A stretch of DNA of 10,032 nucleotides from Candidatus Cloacimonadota bacterium. Its GTDB lineage: Bacteria > Cloacimonadota > Cloacimonadia > Cloacimonadales > TCS61. Shown here one piece after another: positions 7,640 through 10,032 of the stretch (the first letter of the stretch is position 1; each line of letters begins with the position of its first letter). Location: the NCBI GenBank assembly GCA_030592835.1, contig JAUVIJ010000050.1, positions 1 through 10,032 of the forward strand, read 5' to 3'. The notes under the pieces were generated by a model that saw only the letters and a program-made list of their open reading frames with translations, was not told the origin of the DNA and made no database searches. The translations under genes and the position numbers were made by a program.

Positions 7640-8044
7640 ATGATTAAATCCGTAAACCATATTGGAATAGCAGTAAGAGATCTAAATAAAGCTATAGGTT
7701 TCTATAAAAAACTTGGACTTGAAGTAGAAGGTATCGAAATTTTCGAATCTCAGAAAGTCAGAGTGGCGTTCATACCTGTGGGTGATGTCAGGATAGAATT
7801 ACTCGAAGCAACTTCAGATGAAAGTGCGATTGCCAAATTCATCGAAAAAAAAGGAGAAGGTATCCATCATATAGCTTTGGATACAGAAAATCTAACATCC
7901 GCACTTACCAGATCCGAATCTGAGGGTATCCATCTTATAGATCGAACACCAAGATCCGGTGCCCATAATACCAGGATCGCATTTCTGCATCCGAAATCGA
8001 CAAATGGTGTACTTCTGGAACTATGTGAAAAGCAGAAAAAATAA
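7640..8044 (+). CDS. mce: Methylmalonyl-CoA epimerase
   Basis: This small cytosolic enzyme (134 residues) of the vicinal oxygen chelate (glyoxalase) fold interconverts (R)- and (S)-methylmalonyl-CoA, connecting propionyl-CoA carboxylation or decarboxylation with methylmalonyl-CoA mutase and succinyl-CoA. Two beta-alpha-beta-beta-beta modules are visible. Expected metal ligands, by comparison with the Propionibacterium enzyme, are His7 (VNHIGIAV), Glu53 (RIELLEAT), His77 (GIHHIAL) and Glu127 (VLLELCE). The HPKSTNGVLLEL ending is characteristic. ATG 7640 is preceded by AGGA at a spacing of six. Other VOC-fold enzymes are possible in principle, but length and motifs match epimerase closely. The mutase is not in the window. 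The neighbouring kor operon fits a succinyl-CoA-centred route. Confidence 0.92.
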   Translation: MIKSVNHIGIAVRDLNKAIGFYKKLGLEVEGIEIFESQKVRVAFIPVGDVRIELLEATSDESAIAKFIEKKGEGIHHIALDTENLTSALTRSESEGIHLIDRTPRSGAHNTRIAFLHPKSTNGVLLELCEKQKK

Positions 8045-8121
8045 CTGCAAAGTACTACCTTCAAACGGCTCAAATAATTTCTTAACAGACTTTATTAATT
8101 GGCGGAGAAAAAAAATATAAA

Positions 8122-8134
8122 TTGTCATTGACAA
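8122..8134. promoter_or_regulatory. Perfect 13-base palindrome, possible operator
   Basis: TTGTCA-T-TGACAA is a perfect dyad around a single central T, in the intergenic region before the kor operon. Its right half includes TTGACA, a consensus -35 hexamer, but I see no good -10 at the right distance. Size and symmetry fit a dimeric regulator site; no specific regulator can be named. Confidence 0.3.
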
Positions 8135-8281
8135 ACTGGATTCAAATTTGTTTTTTCGGGAACTGATTTAAATTACATAAAAGCCAGTTTTTTTGCTGTT
8201 TTTGTGGTGTTTTTGACGGTAAGGAAACTGGAAATAAATAACCTAAGAGGTTTTTTTGAGGGTCACTAAAAGGACCAGTTT
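8133..8281. repeat. Two spaced AAACTGG / CCAGTTT inverted-repeat pairs
   Basis: AAACTGG occurs at 8133-8139 and 8225-8231, and CCAGTTT at 8184-8190 and 8275-8281. The first CCAGTTT runs into seven T's (8188-8194). Any AAACTGG can pair with either CCAGTTT, so in RNA these would form mutually exclusive long-range stems. The two pairs have almost the same spacing (51 and 50 bases). Confidence 0.4.
8240..8257 (+). terminator. Weak terminator-like hairpin
   Basis: AACCT-AAG-AGGTT is followed by T's to 8257. The stem is only five base pairs, so termination would be weak; it may be a chance structure. Confidence 0.25.
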
Positions 8282-8304
8282 AGGAATCCTTATTTTAATA
8301 GAAA

Positions 8305-8327
8305 GTAATACTTCTGAGCAGTATTAC
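8305..8327. repeat. Perfect 8-bp hairpin in the korD upstream region
   Basis: GTAATACT and AGTATTAC flank a seven-base loop (TCTGAGC). No T-run follows, so it is not a terminator by itself. It sits 27 bases before the terminator at 8355. Confidence 0.45.
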
Positions 8328-8354
8328 AATAAATTACGTGAAAATATATATAAT

Positions 8355-8381
8355 AACGCAGTTATTAAACTGCGTTTTTTT
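8355..8381 (+). terminator. Intrinsic terminator upstream of korD
   Basis: AACGCAG and CTGCGTT form a 7-bp stem around an eight-base loop, followed by a T-run to 8381. It ends transcription arriving from the mce side, only 40 bases before korD. A TATAAT at 8349-8354 just precedes it. A promoter there would start inside the hairpin and so escape termination, but its -35 is poor. Confidence 0.8.
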
Positions 8382-8421
8382 ATATCCGCTTTTACTTTTC
8401 CTTTGATCTAGGGGAGAATAT

Positions 8422-8697
8422 ATGAAATACTGGGAAAAACCATTCGGAATAGAGAAACCAAAGGTTGTAACAGGTGAGATTATCATCATTAAGGATCGCT
8501 GTAAAGGATGTGATTTCTGTATTGAATTTTGTCCGAATGATGTGCTGGAGCTATCTACAGAATTTAATATAAAGGGATATCATCCACCTATGGTCGTTAA
8601 TATTGATAAATGTGCTTTCGACGGACTTTGTGAAAGAATATGTCCTGATTCTGCTATTATTGTGGTTAGAAAGGAGGCGAAAGTTGATAAAGAGTAG
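8422..8697 (+). CDS. korD: 2-oxoacid:ferredoxin oxidoreductase, delta (ferredoxin-like) subunit
   Basis: This 91-residue bacterial-type ferredoxin subunit passes electrons from the TPP-containing subunits to ferredoxin. The first cluster motif is canonical: Cys27, Cys30, Cys33, Cys37-Pro (CKGCDFCIEFCP). The second is Cys64, Asp67, Cys70, Cys74-Pro (CAFDGLCERICP), with Asp where the second Cys normally stands. The codon is GAC, so this is not a reading ambiguity. The second site may therefore hold a [3Fe-4S] or an Asp-ligated [4Fe-4S] cluster. The N-terminal part (MKYWEKPFGIEKPKVVTGEI) and KGYHPP between the motifs are typical of KorD. ATG is preceded by GGGGAG at a spacing of six. It is first in the korDAB operon and overlaps korA by 14 bases. 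Confidence 0.88.
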   Translation: MKYWEKPFGIEKPKVVTGEIIIIKDRCKGCDFCIEFCPNDVLELSTEFNIKGYHPPMVVNIDKCAFDGLCERICPDSAIIVVRKEAKVDKE

Positions 8698-9835
8698 ACT
8701 ACATGGCGAGTTTTTCCTGCAGGGAGACATTGCCTGTGCCGAAGGAGCAATAGCGGCAGGATGCAGTTTTTTTGGAGGATATCCAATAACACCGGCTTCC
8801 GAAATAGCTGAAAGAATGGCTCTTAGACTACCTTTACTGGATGGCGTATTCGTTCAATTCGAAGATGAAATTGCTTCAGTAACCTCCATTCTCGGAGCTT
8901 CCTGGGCAGGAGTTAAATCTATGACTGCAACATCCGGACCGGGAATGTCCCTGATGTTAGAAAACATTGGCCTGGGAATGATGATGGAAACACCTTGTGT
9001 GATCGTCAATGTGCAACGTGGTTCGCCTTCCACAGGCTTGCCAACATCCTGGGGACAATCCGATATGATGCAAGCCCGATGGGGATCTCATGGAGATTAT
9101 GGCTCGATTTCTCTCTGCCCGAAATCACCACAGGAATTTTTCGATCTGACAATTCGAGCATTCAATCTTTCCGAAAAATACAGACTGCCGGTGTTTGTCA
9201 TGTCAGATGCTCTGGTTGGACATATGACTGAAAAAGTAATCATTCCACCAATAGATGAACTGGAAATAATAAATAGAAAATACACCTCCAAAAAACCGGA
9301 TGACTATCTGCCTTATGAATACGGTGAGAACATGATCCCGGATTTTGCCAAAGCGGGTGATGGTTATCGTTACCATACTACAGGACTAACTCACGATGCA
9401 CGAGGTTATCCGGATATGACAGAGAAATGTCATATTGAACTGGTCAATAGACTGGTGAATAAAATCAAATTGAATGCCGATGATATTATCATGATCGAGG
9501 AAAAAGATATGGAAGATGCTGATGTTGTCCTGGTCACCTATGGAATTACATCACGAACCATTATCCCCGCTGTCAAAAAAGCAGCTAAAAAGGGGATAAA
9601 AATCGGTTTTCTCAGATTGATTACTGTCTGGCCTTTTCCGGAAGAAAGGATCAGAGAAATAGCTAAAAATATCAGCGGATTTGTTGTAGCCGAACTTAAC
9701 CTGGGACAGATTGCTCTGGAGGTAGAGCGATGTGCTGCTGGAGTAACCACGAAAACCTTACCTCATCCGGGCGGAGGTATTCATAAAATAGAGGATGTAG
9801 TAAGAGTAATTGAAGAGGTAGCTCATGGAAAATAA
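8684..9835 (+). CDS. korA: 2-oxoacid:ferredoxin oxidoreductase, alpha subunit
   Basis: KorA is the large subunit of a 2-oxoacid (probably 2-oxoglutarate):ferredoxin oxidoreductase, which oxidatively decarboxylates the acid to its CoA ester (succinyl-CoA) or runs in reverse. The protein has 383 residues from the chosen start. GDIACAEGAIAAG (14-26) and GGYPITPASEIAERM (31-45) mark the pyrimidine-binding PFOR domain; TSGPGMSLM follows. The C-terminal domain has DVVLVTYGITSRT and a GFLRLITVWPFPEERI segment typical of family domain II. The start is TTG 8684, six bases after a strong AGGAGG (8672-8677) located inside korD. The frame is open upstream to 8603, but those 27 residues overlap korD and are not family-like. 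The substrate could be another 2-oxoacid, since Kor and Vor subunits are similar. Confidence 0.92.
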   Translation: MIKSRLHGEFFLQGDIACAEGAIAAGCSFFGGYPITPASEIAERMALRLPLLDGVFVQFEDEIASVTSILGASWAGVKSMTATSGPGMSLMLENIGLGMMMETPCVIVNVQRGSPSTGLPTSWGQSDMMQARWGSHGDYGSISLCPKSPQEFFDLTIRAFNLSEKYRLPVFVMSDALVGHMTEKVIIPPIDELEIINRKYTSKKPDDYLPYEYGENMIPDFAKAGDGYRYHTTGLTHDARGYPDMTEKCHIELVNRLVNKIKLNADDIIMIEEKDMEDADVVLVTYGITSRTIIPAVKKAAKKGIKIGFLRLITVWPFPEERIREIAKNISGFVVAELNLGQIALEVERCAAGVTTKTLPHPGGGIHKIEDVVRVIEEVAHGK

Positions 9836-10032
9836 TACTGAACAATATAAACATTCGATGGAAGAATATCTGAGAATGGATAGAATGCCCCATATCTGGT
9901 GTTCTTCCTGTGGTCTTGGAATTATTGTTACATCTTTCATGAAGGGTGCTCTTCAGGCAGGCGTAGATATAAACAAACTGGTTGTTGTTTCTGGTATCGG
10001 TTGTACAGGCAGGGTAGCAGGTTATGTGCGTC
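9825..10032 (+). CDS. korB: 2-oxoacid:ferredoxin oxidoreductase, beta subunit (N-terminal part)
   Basis: This is the TPP-binding subunit, cut by the window end after 69 codons. MPHIWCSSCGLGI (21-33) carries the CxxC near the N-terminus typical of KorB, and VVVSGIGCTGRVAGY (53-67) is the start of the TPP-binding region, where the family usually has S-G-I-G-C-S-G-R. The ATG at 9825 overlaps the korA end by 11 bases and follows GAGG at six bases, so translation is coupled to korA. A gamma subunit gene (korC) would be expected beyond the window. Confidence 0.9.
   Translation, partial: MENNTEQYKHSMEEYLRMDRMPHIWCSSCGLGIIVTSFMKGALQAGVDINKLVVVSGIGCTGRVAGYVR

Larger units (their letters stand above)
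8045..8421. other. Intergenic region between mce and korD, rich in inverted repeats
   Basis: This 377-base stretch holds no gene. It contains a 13-base palindrome (8122-8134), two copies each of AAACTGG and CCAGTTT in alternating order (8133, 8184, 8225, 8275), a short hairpin with T-run (8240-8257), an 8-bp perfect hairpin GTAATACT/AGTATTAC (8305-8327) and a strong terminator (8355-8381). It could be a long 3' end of mce, a small RNA gene, or a regulated leader. I could not match it to any known riboswitch class. Confidence 0.5.

Noticed and set aside
8045..8421. Known riboswitch (cobalamin, c-di-GMP, preQ1 and others) before korD
   Set aside because: I could not find the conserved core sequences of any of these classes; only generic hairpins are present.
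8603..8683. Longer start for korA
   Set aside because: The 27 extra residues are read from another frame of korD, and the strong AGGAGG points to TTG 8684.
1..10032. CRISPR array, tRNA or rRNA genes
   Set aside because: I saw no regularly spaced direct repeats, no cloverleaf with a T-loop, and no rRNA-like sequence in the window.

Overview
The window is AT-rich bacterial DNA. Its gene content (a YfhO-type membrane protein, methylmalonyl-CoA epimerase, and a korDAB 2-oxoacid:ferredoxin oxidoreductase operon) fits a strict anaerobe of the FCB / Cloacimonadota type that ferments amino acids or propionate. This assignment is an inference from gene content and style; no marker gene settles it.

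Layout. Positions 59-1733 hold an IS4-family insertion sequence with 31-bp terminal inverted repeats and one minus-strand DDE transposase. The transposase has the full Y-R-E-K signature, but its best ribosome-binding site and ATG lie one frame out, across a run of seven A's. The IS appears to have inserted at CCGG into non-coding repeat DNA; the repeat resumes at 1734 and contains two nested hairpins up to about 1988. Next come two minus-strand genes, a diacylglycerol/sphingosine kinase-family lipid kinase (2135-3076) and, upstream of it, a YfhO-family polytopic membrane protein (3201-5189). A 248-bp divergent intergenic region separates these from plus-strand uvrB (5438-7432), which ends in an intrinsic terminator whose stem includes the stop codon.

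The right third is metabolic: methylmalonyl-CoA epimerase (7640-8044), a 377-bp non-coding region with several inverted repeats and a terminator, then a tightly overlapped operon of korD (ferredoxin-like delta subunit), korA (alpha) and korB (beta, cut by the window end). Together these link 2-oxoglutarate or another 2-oxoacid, succinyl-CoA and methylmalonyl-CoA with ferredoxin-based electron flow.

I found no clearly undescribed system. The points most worth a second look are the A7 frameshift in the transposase, the structured repeat hit by the IS, the Cys-to-Asp change in the second KorD cluster motif, and the inverted-repeat-rich leader before korD.
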